From Tetragenococcus osmophilus (GTDB taxonomy: Bacteria; Bacillota; Bacilli; Lactobacillales; Enterococcaceae), in the NCBI RefSeq assembly GCF_003795125.1, contig NZ_CP027783.1, forward strand, positions 1,240,001 to 1,304,000: 64,000 nucleotides of DNA. Direction: 5' to 3'. The notes under the pieces were generated by a model. The model saw only the letters and a program-made list of their open reading frames with translations. It was not told where the DNA came from and searched no databases. The stretch's first letter is position 1. The number at the start of each line of letters is the position of its first letter. A program made the translations under genes and the position numbers. Below, one piece after another: positions 46,252 through 55,887 of the stretch.

Positions 46252-46288
46252 AAAAAAACTTGCAAAAGGTTAAACTGCAAGTTTTTTT
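46252..46288 (+). terminator. terminator after the DUF1831 gene
   Basis: AAAAAACTTGCA pairs with TGCAAGTTTTTT. It separates the desulfurase-DUF1831 transcript from mnmA. Confidence 0.88.
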
Positions 46289-46350
46289 GTTGTAAATAAT
46301 ACTTTTTCATTTAATTTTATTTACCATTTTCTAGCTTTAAGAATCCTCAC

Positions 46351-46379
46351 GTGAAATTCTTTTAAATCTGCTGTATAAT
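46351..46379 (+). promoter_or_regulatory. promoter of mnmA
   Basis: A perfect TATAAT (46374-46379) is preceded by a 17-base spacer and the weak -35 box GTGAAA (46351-46356). The leader of about 65 bases shows no obvious structure. Confidence 0.6.
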
Positions 46380-46436
46380 GAAAATTACTGGAAAGTTGCG
46401 ACCTTCAAATCGTATATATTTCAGAATTTATATTGA

Positions 46437-47573
<1,137 letters not shown>

Positions 47574-47584
47574 TAGATGAGAGA

Positions 47585-47632
47585 GGAGGTCAAAAGTTTC
47601 CAACATTATTAAACTTTTGACCTCCTTGTTTT
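47585..47632 (+). terminator. terminator of mnmA
   Basis: GGAGGTCAAAAGTTT (47585-47599) pairs perfectly with AAACTTTTGACCTCC (47611-47625), followed by TTGTTTT. Confidence 0.9.
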
Positions 47633-47694
47633 ACTGATAAGGAAGGTATAACTTTTGGGAAAAGGAGAAAGGCTATGTTGGTTCTAGTTTAATG

Positions 47695-47955
47695 TTCAAT
47701 TGAGTAAAAAACCACTATTCTCTTTCCTCATTATTCATTTATTGAGTAAAACTTTTCTATTACTTTCTTCAATTTTCGGTTATTGAGGAAAAGGTCATCT
47801 ATTTATTCCTCGATCTTAGCTATTTTTCCTCTGTTTAGACTGTTTTAACTGTTTTTCTATTAATAACGAGTAACGAAAGTGGATTTCTTTACTCATTATT
47901 AGAACATTGAGTAACATTTTGCTGCTTTTTTCTTCAATTTTTCATTATTGAGTAA
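47695..47955. repeat. cluster of degenerate inverted repeats built on ATTGAGTAA
   Basis: The 484-bp non-coding stretch after the mnmA terminator holds at least four related hairpins: TTCCTCAT...ATTGAGTAAAA near 47724-47751, TTCTTCAAT...ATTGAGGAAAA near 47766-47791, TTACTCATTAT...CATTGAGTAA near 47889-47914, and TTCTTCAAT...ATTGAGTAAAG near 47931-47957. A single half site lies at 47699. I see no gene here. The spacing is irregular, so it is not a CRISPR array. Confidence 0.65.
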
Positions 47956-48116
47956 AGGGCCATCTTGGTTCATTGTAGATTTGTAATGAGGGTTATGGTT
48001 GTGTAGTGGACCTAAAAATATGGAATTTAGCGGCATATTTTTTCACAAGCTGATTCATTGCGACATTTTTTAAAACTCATTACCATTACTTTAGAAAATA
48101 TTTTAGGGGTGAGACT

Positions 48117-48479
48117 ATGTATCAAGTAGTGACCATGTATGGCGATAATGAACCATGGTGGTTTTTTGAAGAATGGGAAGAAGATATTCAAGAAGAGACA
48201 AGCTTTTTATCATTAGAAGAGGCAAAACGTTTCTTTCAGGAAAAATGGGAAATTATTTATAACAATTATACATATATTAATGCCAAAACGAACTTTTTAA
48301 GTGCTTTTTGGAATGAAGGCGAAGAACGTTGGTGTGAAGAGTGTGATGATGACTTGCAGCAATATAAAGGGTTGGCATTATTAAAGGATCATCAACCAAT
48401 TTCAGTCGAAAGTGAAAGGAAATTTTATGAAGCAACTAATTCTAGCGGAAAAGCCAAGCGTTGCCAAAGACCTGAGTAA
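48117..48479 (+). CDS. DUF1033-family protein
   Basis: This is a 120-residue soluble, acidic protein rich in W, E and D. It begins YQVVTMYGDNEPWWFFEEWE and contains KTNFLSAFWNEGEERWCEECDDDLQQYKGL, the pattern of the lactobacillal DUF1033 family, whose function is unknown. Its last 53 bases overlap topB in another frame, so the two are probably co-transcribed. GGGGTGAG lies upstream of the ATG. Confidence 0.88.
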   Translation: MYQVVTMYGDNEPWWFFEEWEEDIQEETSFLSLEEAKRFFQEKWEIIYNNYTYINAKTNFLSAFWNEGEERWCEECDDDLQQYKGLALLKDHQPISVESERKFYEATNSSGKAKRCQRPE

Positions 48480-50502
48480 AGTTTTAGGAGCTAATAAAAA
48501 AACAAAGAATTACTACGAAGGGCCAGATGTGATTGTCACATGGGCCCTTGGTCATTTATTGGGTCTAAAAATGCCAGAAGATATCGATAAAAATTGGCAA
48601 ACATGGCAAATGGAAACATTACCAATGATTCCAAAACAGATTGGAATCAAACCATTACCTAAAACAGGACAACAATTAAAAGCGATTAAACAATTAGCCC
48701 ACCGAAAAGATGTAAAAGAATTTGTTATTGCGACCGATGCTGGTAGAGAAGGCGAACTAGTCGCACGTTGGATTCTGGAATGGATCCATTTCAATAAACC
48801 AGTGAAACGTTTGTGGATTTCTTCGCAAACAAATAAAGCGATAAAAGAAGGATTTAAGCATTTAAAACCAGCTAAACAATATGATGACCTTTACGAATCA
48901 GCACTAGCTAGGTCAAAAGCTGATTGGTTAATTGGTTTGAATATTTCAAGAGCTTTGACAGTAAAATATGAAGATAGCTTAAATGCTGGAAGGGTTCAAA
49001 CTCCTACTTTATCTTTTGTGCGTCAGCAAGAAAAACAAATTGATAAGTTTCGTCCACAAACATATTACCGTATTGAATTAGAAGTGGAAGGGCAGAAAGC
49101 TTTTCGCCTTCAAAAAAACCCATACGAAATAAAAGAACAACAAACAGCACAAGAGTTAATTGAACAAATGAAGCAACATACAGGGACGGTAACCAAAGTT
49201 TCAGAAAAAACAAAAACTGAAAATGCCCCGTTACCTTATGACTTAACCGAGATTCAAAGAGTAGCAAACCAGCGATACAATTTTTCTGCTAAAAAGACTC
49301 TTTCATTAGTGCAAAGTCTTTATGAAACACATAAAGTAGTCACCTATCCGCGTACAGATAGTAAATATTTAACGAATGATATGAAAAAAACGATGAAAGA
49401 ACGTCTGCAAGCAGTAGCAAACTTTGCTCCAGAGGTCAAAGAATATATTAAAGCAGGAGCTAACGTTAAACAAAAAGCGGTATTTAACGATGCGAAAGTT
49501 ACTGACCATTCTGGTTTGATACCTACAGAGCAACGTGCTAATTCGGCGAAATTTTCAAATGACGAGCAAAAAATTTATAACATGATTGTCTCTCGTTTTT
49601 TGGCTTTGTTTGCTAATCCACATAAAAAACTACAACAAAAAGCCACAGTTGCTTTTGCTGATGAACATTTTGTATTTACACAAAATAAAGTAATTGAAGC
49701 TGGTTGGAAGCCGACAGAAGATACTTCTGATGCTACTGCTCAGTGGCAAGAAGGGCAAAAAATTCGACCGAATTTTTCTATTAAAAAAGAGTTAACCAAA
49801 CCACCAAAGCCGTTAGACGAAAGTACACTTTTGGAAAAAATGGAAAAGTTTGATCTAGGAACACCTGCAACGCGAGCAGAAATTATTGAAAAGTTGCTTC
49901 GTTCTGAATTGATGGAAAGAACTCCAAATGGATTGCAAGTATCACCTAAGGGTAAACAACTATTAGATTTGGTCAATTCATCTTTAGTCACTCCTGATTT
50001 AACTAAAAAATGGGAAGATGAGCTAGAAGCAATTGCTAAAGGGAAATTTTCAGCTAATAAATTCTTGAAACAAATTGAGCAAGATACTAAACAATTGGTT
50101 AAGGAAGTCAAGCAAAGTCAGAAGAAATACCAAGACTTTTCTATAACACAAAAAGAGTGCCCTAAGTGCGGGTCTTTCTTGCGCGAGAAAAATACAAGAG
50201 ACGGTAGGATTTATGTTTGTTCGAATTCTGAATGTGACTATCATCGCCGCAAAGATCCTAAAGTAAGTAATCATCGTTGCCCTCAATGCCATAAGAAAAT
50301 GGAAATCATTGAAGGAAAAAATGGCGCTTATTTCCGTTGTAAGTTTGATGGTATTACTGAAAAAATTCCAGATAAAAAAGAACAGAAAAAGAAAATGTCT
50401 AAACAAGAAGAAAAACGTTTGGTAAAAAAATATTCCAAACCAGAGGAACCAGAAGAAAGTCCACTAGCAATCGCTATGAAAGAAGCGATGGATAAAGAGT
50501 AG
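48427..50502 (+). CDS. topB: DNA topoisomerase III
   Basis: This type IA topoisomerase decatenates and relaxes single-stranded regions. The 691-residue product starts with the Toprim glutamate motif LILAEKPSVAKDL; the Toprim DxD-type region is ATDAGREGELVARW. The active tyrosine is in VVTYPRTDSKYL (about residue 306). A C-terminal extension has four-cysteine zinc-ribbon repeats (CPKCGSFL...CSNSECDYH and CPQCHKKM...FRCK). The ATG at 48427 has AAAGG seven bases upstream and lies inside the DUF1033 gene. Confidence 0.95.
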   Translation: MKQLILAEKPSVAKDLSKVLGANKKTKNYYEGPDVIVTWALGHLLGLKMPEDIDKNWQTWQMETLPMIPKQIGIKPLPKTGQQLKAIKQLAHRKDVKEFVIATDAGREGELVARWILEWIHFNKPVKRLWISSQTNKAIKEGFKHLKPAKQYDDLYESALARSKADWLIGLNISRALTVKYEDSLNAGRVQTPTLSFVRQQEKQIDKFRPQTYYRIELEVEGQKAFRLQKNPYEIKEQQTAQELIEQMKQHTGTVTKVSEKTKTENAPLPYDLTEIQRVANQRYNFSAKKTLSLVQSLYETHKVVTYPRTDSKYLTNDMKKTMKERLQAVANFAPEVKEYIKAGANVKQKAVFNDAKVTDHSGLIPTEQRANSAKFSNDEQKIYNMIVSRFLALFANPHKKLQQKATVAFADEHFVFTQNKVIEAGWKPTEDTSDATAQWQEGQKIRPNFSIKKELTKPPKPLDESTLLEKMEKFDLGTPATRAEIIEKLLRSELMERTPNGLQVSPKGKQLLDLVNSSLVTPDLTKKWEDELEAIAKGKFSANKFLKQIEQDTKQLVKEVKQSQKKYQDFSITQKECPKCGSFLREKNTRDGRIYVCSNSECDYHRRKDPKVSNHRCPQCHKKMEIIEGKNGAYFRCKFDGITEKIPDKKEQKKKMSKQEEKRLVKKYSKPEEPEESPLAIAMKEAMDKE

Positions 50503-50514
50503 GAAAAACGTTTA

Positions 50515-50558
50515 AAACAAAGAAACACCAAGCCTATAGGTTTGGTGTTTCTTTGTTT
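50515..50558. terminator. bidirectional terminator between topB and yccF
   Basis: AAACAAAGAAACACCAA pairs perfectly over 17 bases with TTGGTGTTTCTTTGTTT. Confidence 0.93.
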
Positions 50559-50561
50559 ATC

Positions 50562-50930
50562 TTAACGTCTATAAATGATTTGCGCACCAAAAGGCATTAA
50601 TGCTAGACGAGCTAGCTTGAAAGATTGTCTAGCAAAAGGAATGCCAATAATTGTAATATACAAAAATAACGCGCTTATTAAATGTCCGATAGCAAGAGGT
50701 AAGCCGCTTAAAAGAAGCCACAATATATTCAATAGCAAAGAAACACCGCTATTGTAATAAATAACTTCTTTACCAAACGGCCAAAAGCTCATAGTAGCCA
50801 ATTTAAAACATTGTAAACCAACCGGTATACCAATAATGGTCATACACCACAAACAACCTGCTAATAACCAACAAAGACCACCTATGAGACCGCCAAAAAT
50901 AAACCAAATCAGATTTCCTAAAAAATTCAT
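50562..50930 (-). CDS. YccF-domain membrane protein
   Basis: This is a 122-residue inner membrane protein made of two similar halves, each with hydrophobic segments followed by a conserved ITIIGIPxGxQxFKLAxLxxxPFG-type motif. The halves are TIIGIPVGLQCFKLATMSF and TIIGIPFARQSFKLARLAL. That duplication is the hallmark of the YccF family, whose function is unknown. Its promoter region lies partly within the 594-bp sequence later duplicated by the IS element. Confidence 0.9.
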   Translation of the reverse strand: MNFLGNLIWFIFGGLIGGLCWLLAGCLWCMTIIGIPVGLQCFKLATMSFWPFGKEVIYYNSGVSLLLNILWLLLSGLPLAIGHLISALFLYITIIGIPFARQSFKLARLALMPFGAQIIYRR

Positions 50931-50960
50931 TGCTTTCCAGCTTTCTAGTAAATTTTCATC

Positions 50961-51554
50961 ATTTTACTATAACCGCTAAGGTAAAAGCAAGAACTAAGGG
51001 GGAGAAACTGAATGAACTATCAAAAAACAATCTTGCAAAACTACTTAATAATTTCTTCAGTTTCTTTATCAAAAAAGTGTACTTTATTGAGATCAAAGCT
51101 TAAATTTACCACTTCTCCAGGTTCGTGAAAGTCACGTGCATCGACTCTTGAAACAAATTCAGTATCGCCGATTTTTGTATAAAGCATTGTTTCTGCCCCT
51201 AATAATTCGGAAACTACGACCTCAGCACGAATAGTAGTTTTAGGAGAAGCATCGGTAAAAACTTGCTCGCCATGAATGTCTTCTGGACGGATACCTAAAG
51301 TTATTTCTTTACCGTTGTATCCTTTTTCTACAAGAAGTTTATTTCGTTTTTCTGGTACTCGGAGGTTTAAGTTTTGATGGTTAGTTATCATTCCATCCTT
51401 AAGCGTGACATCAAAGAAGTTCATTGCTGGAGAACCGATAAAGCCAGCCACAAATTCATTTACAGGATTATTATAAACTTCCTGGGGTGTACCGATTTGT
51501 TGAACAATGCCATCTTTCATAATAACGATACGATCAGCCATTGTCATAGCTTCT
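50961..51554. repeat. 594-bp direct repeat, left copy (target duplication next to the IS)
   Basis: This is identical, as far as I can read, to 53515-54108. It begins in the yccF-msmX gap and covers the last 514 bases of msmX. Base 51555, the next base, is the first of the IS element, and base 50960 differs from base 53514. Its limits therefore coincide exactly with the IS boundary on one side and the end of the shared sequence on the other. Confidence 0.93.
51041..51554 (-). pseudogene. truncated 3' copy of msmX created by the IS insertion
   Basis: This encodes the last 170 or so residues of the MsmX ATPase, identical to the intact gene at 53595, from AMTMADRIVIMKD to the final EEIIK. It lacks Walker A, signature and Walker B. 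The reading frame extends into the IS left end, where an ATG at 51589 would add a dozen foreign residues. It has no ribosome-binding context that I can recognise and is almost certainly a by-product of the duplication. Confidence 0.88.
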
Positions 51555-51699
51555 CGGGGATTTGACACTTCATTTTTAGCATGCTTCATTAAAAGCCTAT
51601 CAAACAGGCTTTTTTTTATGATTTTTTTGTCAAGTTTTTAATTTTATTTGTAGCAATATGTAGTAATGTATGGTATAATGAAGAAAAGAAGGTGATGGA

Positions 51700-53436
51700 A
51701 TGCGCGTCCAAGTATCAAAATCCAAAAATTCGGAGTCGCTCTATATCTCAAAAGCCGTTCGTATCGATGGCAAGAGTACGTCGAAAGTGGTGGAAAGATT
51801 AGGAACCCTCGAAGAAGTGAAGCAAAAGGCCCAAGGACAAGATCCCTATGAATGGGCTCGTGAACGCGCTAAGGTACTGACCGAACAAGAAAAAAATCAA
51901 GCTCGCGAGGTTTTAGTGAAGTTTTCTCCTCATAAGCAGATTTCAGCGAATCAACAGGTCTCTTTCAATGGCGGTTATCTTTTCCTGCAACAATTGTATT
52001 ACCAACTCGGACTGGATAAAATTTGCGCTACCATTCAAAGCCAATATAAAACGACTTTTGATCTCAACGCCGTGCTTTCTCAACTAATTTATTCGCGTAT
52101 TCTTTTCCCTGGTTCGAAACAACAAGCGTTTCATAAAAAAGACAAATACCTTGAGTCGCCGTCTCTAGACCTCCAACATTTTTATCGTGCGTTAGAAATC
52201 CTAGCCAAAGAAAACGACCTAATTCAAGCACAACTTTATAAAAACAGCCGCAAAGTGGTCGATCGTAACACCCAAATTCTTTATTATGACTGTACGAATT
52301 TCTTCTTTGAAATTGAGCAAGAAGATCCCTTTCGAAAATACGGCAAGTCGAAAGAAAATCGCCCCAACCCAATTGTTCAGATGGGCTTATTTATCGATGG
52401 CAACGGCGTTCCCCTGGCTTTTGACTTAAGCAGTGGCAACACCAATGAACAAGGGACGTTAAAACCGTTGGAAAAGAAAATCTTGCAAGATTTCTCCCTT
52501 TCGAAAATGGTGATTTGTACAGACGCGGGGTTATCCTCGACCGAAAACCGAAAATTCAACAACGTTCAAAATCGAGCCTTTATCACCACGCAGTCGGTCA
52601 AAAAATTGAAAAAGCATTTGAAAGATTGGGCCTTAGGACAGACCGGATGGAAAATTGTAGGCGATTCTTCTTCGAAAGAATATACGCTAAGAGAAGTAGA
52701 CGCCTTAGGCGCTAAAAAGCAGACCTTTTTTAAAGAACGTTGGATTCATGAAGACGGCTTAGAACAACGCATGATCGTTTCCTATTCTTTAAAATATAAA
52801 GAATACCAAGAAAAAATACGTCAACGACAAGTCGAACGCGCGGAAAAACTCATTCAGTCCGGACAGAAATTACCCAAAAAGAAAAATTCCAACGACGTCA
52901 AACGTTTTATCAAACGAACATCGGTCACCCAAGAAGGAGAAAAAGCGGAAAAAGACGTGTTATCACTCGACACGTCTGTCATCGAAGAAGAAGCACGCTA
53001 TGATGGGTTTTATGCCGTTTGTACGAATTTGAACGATCCCGTGGAAAAGATCATTCAAGTGAACCACCAACGATGGGAAATCGAAGAAACCTTTCGCATC
53101 ATGAAAAGTGAATTTGATGCTCGGCCCGTTTATCTCAGTCGAGAAGATCGTATCCGTGCGCATTTCATTACTTGTTTTATGGCCATGATGATTTTTCGTC
53201 TCTTAGAAAAACGCTTAGATTCGCCGGATAGCTATTGTGAAATCATTGAAACGTTAAGAGAAATGAACTTTTATCAAATTACAGGCGAAGGCGTTATTCC
53301 GACTTATACGAGAACCGATCTCACCGATCGACTCCATGAGCAAGCCGGCTTTCGAACCGATTATCAAATTTTGCCGCAAAAAAGTTTGAAAAAAATTTTT
53401 AAGCAAACCAAATCGGGAAATATTACTACATTTTGA
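51700..53436 (+). CDS. IS1634-family transposase
   Basis: This is a 578-residue DDE transposase of the IS4-like superfamily. Its N terminus, MRVQVSKSKNSESLYISKAV followed by KVVERLGTLEEVKQKA, is typical of the family. Likely catalytic acids are Asp in ILYYDCTNFFFE (about residue 198), Asp in VICTDAGLSS (about 273) and Glu in HQRWEIEETFRIMKSEF (about 460). The frame is intact, with GAAGGTGATGG before the ATG and TATAAT about 30 bases upstream. It is transcribed opposite to msmX. Confidence 0.95.
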   Translation: MRVQVSKSKNSESLYISKAVRIDGKSTSKVVERLGTLEEVKQKAQGQDPYEWARERAKVLTEQEKNQAREVLVKFSPHKQISANQQVSFNGGYLFLQQLYYQLGLDKICATIQSQYKTTFDLNAVLSQLIYSRILFPGSKQQAFHKKDKYLESPSLDLQHFYRALEILAKENDLIQAQLYKNSRKVVDRNTQILYYDCTNFFFEIEQEDPFRKYGKSKENRPNPIVQMGLFIDGNGVPLAFDLSSGNTNEQGTLKPLEKKILQDFSLSKMVICTDAGLSSTENRKFNNVQNRAFITTQSVKKLKKHLKDWALGQTGWKIVGDSSSKEYTLREVDALGAKKQTFFKERWIHEDGLEQRMIVSYSLKYKEYQEKIRQRQVERAEKLIQSGQKLPKKKNSNDVKRFIKRTSVTQEGEKAEKDVLSLDTSVIEEEARYDGFYAVCTNLNDPVEKIIQVNHQRWEIEETFRIMKSEFDARPVYLSREDRIRAHFITCFMAMMIFRLLEKRLDSPDSYCEIIETLREMNFYQITGEGVIPTYTRTDLTDRLHEQAGFRTDYQILPQKSLKKIFKQTKSGNITTF

Positions 53437-53448
53437 AACCTACGATAA

Positions 53449-53491
53449 AAGGCTTAAACCCTTGATAAAATAAGGGTCTAAGTCTTTTTTT
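53449..53491. terminator. terminator inside the right end of the IS
   Basis: GGCTTAAACCCTT pairs with AAGGGTCTAAGTC, followed by a T-run on the plus strand and flanked by a shorter T-run on the other strand. Confidence 0.85.
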
Positions 53492-53514
53492 CTATTATAA
53501 GTGTTAAATTCAGG

Positions 53515-54108
53515 ATTTTACTATAACCGCTAAGGTAAAAGCAAGAACTAAGGGGGAGAAACTGAATGAACTATCAAAAAACAATCTTGCAAAACTACTT
53601 AATAATTTCTTCAGTTTCTTTATCAAAAAAGTGTACTTTATTGAGATCAAAGCTTAAATTTACCACTTCTCCAGGTTCGTGAAAGTCACGTGCATCGACT
53701 CTTGAAACAAATTCAGTATCGCCGATTTTTGTATAAAGCATTGTTTCTGCCCCTAATAATTCGGAAACTACGACCTCAGCACGAATAGTAGTTTTAGGAG
53801 AAGCATCGGTAAAAACTTGCTCGCCATGAATGTCTTCTGGACGGATACCTAAAGTTATTTCTTTACCGTTGTATCCTTTTTCTACAAGAAGTTTATTTCG
53901 TTTTTCTGGTACTCGGAGGTTTAAGTTTTGATGGTTAGTTATCATTCCATCCTTAAGCGTGACATCAAAGAAGTTCATTGCTGGAGAACCGATAAAGCCA
54001 GCCACAAATTCATTTACAGGATTATTATAAACTTCCTGGGGTGTACCGATTTGTTGAACAATGCCATCTTTCATAATAACGATACGATCAGCCATTGTCA
54101 TAGCTTCT
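53515..54108. repeat. 594-bp direct repeat, right copy
   Basis: This is the partner of 50961-51554. It starts at the first base after the IS. Here the sequence continues without interruption into the 5' part of msmX, so this copy belongs to the intact gene. Confidence 0.93.
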
Positions 54109-54698
54109 GTTTGGTCGTGCGTCACATAGATTGTAGTGGTTTCTAAACGACGATGTAATTTAGCGATTTCTGCTCGCATAGCGACCCGTAATTTAGCGTC
54201 TAAATTAGAGAGCGGTTCGTCCATTAAAAATACTTTAGCATCACGAACAATGGCGCGTCCTAAGGCTACACGTTGACGCTGGCCTCCGGATAAAGCTGCG
54301 GGTTTACGATCTAAGTAATCTTTTAGCCCTAAAATTTCAGCGGCGTTATCGACTCGTTGCTTGATTTGCGTTTTATCGTATTTTCTTAATTTTAAACCAA
54401 AAGCCATATTATCAAAGACAGACATATGAGGGTATAAAGCATAGTTTTGGAAAACCATAGCAATTTTGCGGTCTTTAGGAGCCACATTGTTCATGATTTT
54501 ATCGCCAATCTTTAATTCACCTTCTGTAATATCTTCTAAGCCTGCAATCATACGTAGGGTGGTTGATTTCCCACATCCAGAAGGGCCAACAAAGACGATA
54601 AATTCACGGTCTTTAACATCTAAGTTAAAATCAGTTACGGAAAAGTGATCTGCATTATCATATTTTTTACCTATATTTTTTAAGGCCATTTCTACCAT
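53595..54698 (-). CDS. msmX: multi-sugar ABC importer ATP-binding protein (MsmX/UgpC type)
   Basis: This shared ATPase energises several carbohydrate ABC importers. The 367-residue protein has Walker A FVGPSGCGKST (about residues 36-46), signature LSGGQRQRVALGRA, Walker B VFLMDEP and switch histidine TIYVTHDQTEAMTMADR. A C-terminal regulatory OB/TOBE domain (about 240-367) begins at FFDVTLKDG and contains GIRPEDIHGEQ. No importer permease genes are nearby, as is usual for MsmX. A cre-like site lies in its promoter. The gene is intact only because the IS insertion duplicated its 3' half. Confidence 0.94.
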   Translation of the reverse strand: MVEMALKNIGKKYDNADHFSVTDFNLDVKDREFIVFVGPSGCGKSTTLRMIAGLEDITEGELKIGDKIMNNVAPKDRKIAMVFQNYALYPHMSVFDNMAFGLKLRKYDKTQIKQRVDNAAEILGLKDYLDRKPAALSGGQRQRVALGRAIVRDAKVFLMDEPLSNLDAKLRVAMRAEIAKLHRRLETTTIYVTHDQTEAMTMADRIVIMKDGIVQQIGTPQEVYNNPVNEFVAGFIGSPAMNFFDVTLKDGMITNHQNLNLRVPEKRNKLLVEKGYNGKEITLGIRPEDIHGEQVFTDASPKTTIRAEVVVSELLGAETMLYTKIGDTEFVSRVDARDFHEPGEVVNLSFDLNKVHFFDKETEEIIK

Positions 54699-54734
54699 AG
54701 TTTACTCCTTCTTTCTGTTTAGCTTAGTACAAAT

Positions 54735-54764
54735 ATCATAATTGAAAGCGGTTTAAAAAAGCAA
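54735..54764 (-). promoter_or_regulatory. msmX promoter with embedded cre-like site
   Basis: On the minus strand TTGCTT (54759-54764), an 18-base spacer and TATGAT (54735-54740). TGAAAGCGGTTTAA (54743-54756, plus-strand reading) matches cre with one mismatch and fills the spacer, which fits CcpA repression. Confidence 0.65.
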
Positions 54765-54817
54765 TATAAATATGCATAAAATAAATATCTTTTTTTGTGC
54801 ATGTTGTAAAATGCTTT

Positions 54818-55690
54818 TTATTTATTGAATGTTCGAATCAATAAATAACATAAGAATAAATCATCCATCTTTTTAAAGTTAAGCTGAGTACGTTGCTCAA
54901 ATTTATCTATTTTATACTGCAAGGTATTACGATGCATGTATAATTCTTTGGCTGCTGAACTAACATTACCTTGCATTTTCCAAAGGGCAGCGATAATTTG
55001 TATAGTTTCTGCTTCGAACCATTCAGTAAAAAGGCTTTGCATCAAGTAGCTTTTCGTTACGTCATAATAAATAAAAAATAAAATAGAAGAACTAGCGATA
55101 TCGAATACTTTATTTTGGGTATTACGCTTTAGTTCATAAAGAAATAATTGCTCTTCTTCATAGAAAAGTTGGGAGAAATCTTTTTCAAACGAGTGAAAAC
55201 TTCCACTAAAAAGGCGTGTGTAACTGTTAAAGTCGCTGTCCAAAGCTAGAAAAATGCCTTCTAATTCTTTCATAGATAAGGCTTCTTCACTAAAGGCTTC
55301 AACGATAACTCCGTAGTTTTTGCTAAGGAATAATAGTTCTACTGTATGAGGTAAAATCGTACGTATCTCTTTTTTTAAGGCTATTAAATCGTTTTTTTCG
55401 AAACTTTGGAATTCAACCTGAATGAGACGGAAACTACCTTTATTTTCTGGAACTGGTTTATTAGAAAATAAGCTATTATACCAAGAGTGTTCTTTATCTA
55501 AAGAAGTCACATAAGTGGCGCTGGGGACGCTTATTGCTTGTAATAACTCTTTTTCGCTTTGAGTTAAGTTTTTTTGAGGGATCCATAAAAAACTATTTTC
55601 CATGGCAATAGATAAATAATTTTCATCGATTGTTGGAACGGCTTGAACAAAGGCATCTGGGTAAATTTCTTGTAGTTTTTGTCGATTCAT
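54818..55690 (-). CDS. PucR-type helix-turn-helix regulator
   Basis: This is a 290-residue protein. The last 60 residues hold the PucR/CdaR C-terminal helix-turn-helix: MQGNVSSAAKELYMHRNTLQ followed by YKIDKFEQRTQ. The first 200 residues have no domain I can name; they contain alternating helices and strands and may bind a ligand. It lies between msmX and the T-box operon, divergent from the latter. Regulation of either neighbour is inference. GGGG seven bases before the ATG supports the start. Confidence 0.82.
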   Translation of the reverse strand: MNRQKLQEIYPDAFVQAVPTIDENYLSIAMENSFLWIPQKNLTQSEKELLQAISVPSATYVTSLDKEHSWYNSLFSNKPVPENKGSFRLIQVEFQSFEKNDLIALKKEIRTILPHTVELLFLSKNYGVIVEAFSEEALSMKELEGIFLALDSDFNSYTRLFSGSFHSFEKDFSQLFYEEEQLFLYELKRNTQNKVFDIASSSILFFIYYDVTKSYLMQSLFTEWFEAETIQIIAALWKMQGNVSSAAKELYMHRNTLQYKIDKFEQRTQLNFKKMDDLFLCYLLIRTFNK

Positions 55691-55806
55691 TTATAATCCC
55701 CCTGACAAAAAAACTCGTTTTTCTAATTGTACCGAAAAAAATGAACTTCGCCAAATCGAAAGTAACTCCATTAAATTTGCTTATTATTTTTTCTTTATAA
55801 AAGAAC

Positions 55807-55835
55807 TTGACATTTTTATTTTTAGCGTGTAAAGT
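55807..55835 (+). promoter_or_regulatory. promoter of the T-box-controlled amino-acid transporter
   Basis: TTGACA (55807-55812), a 17-base spacer and TAAAGT (55830-55835). The transcript would start near 55842, about 50 bases before Stem I landmarks. Confidence 0.75.
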
Positions 55836-55887
55836 AAACGACAACTTAAATAAATGACATCGAAAAGAAAAGTAGCTTTAGTTTTGT

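Larger units (their letters stand above)
51555..53514 (+). mobile_element. IS1634-family insertion sequence
   Basis: This 1,960-bp element has a single transposase gene. The ends are imperfect inverted repeats sharing ATTT-x-ACACTT: the left starts CGGGGATTTGACACTT and the right, on the other strand, starts CCTGAATTTAACACTT, with 12 of 16 bases matching. A hairpin with T-run near the left end (AAAAGCCT/AGGCTTTT, 51593-51617) and a terminator near the right end (53449-53491) insulate it. It is flanked by 594-bp direct repeats. Confidence 0.93.

Noticed and set aside
47695-47955. Possible CRISPR array or small-gene cluster
   Set aside because: The arms are degenerate and irregularly spaced, and no convincing frame with a ribosome-binding site is present.
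51041-51589. A 182-residue open frame starting inside the IS left end and running through the msmX fragment
   Set aside because: It is a chance fusion of a few IS-derived residues to the duplicated 3' end of msmX, lacking all ATP-binding motifs and a ribosome-binding site. It is reported as a pseudogene instead.
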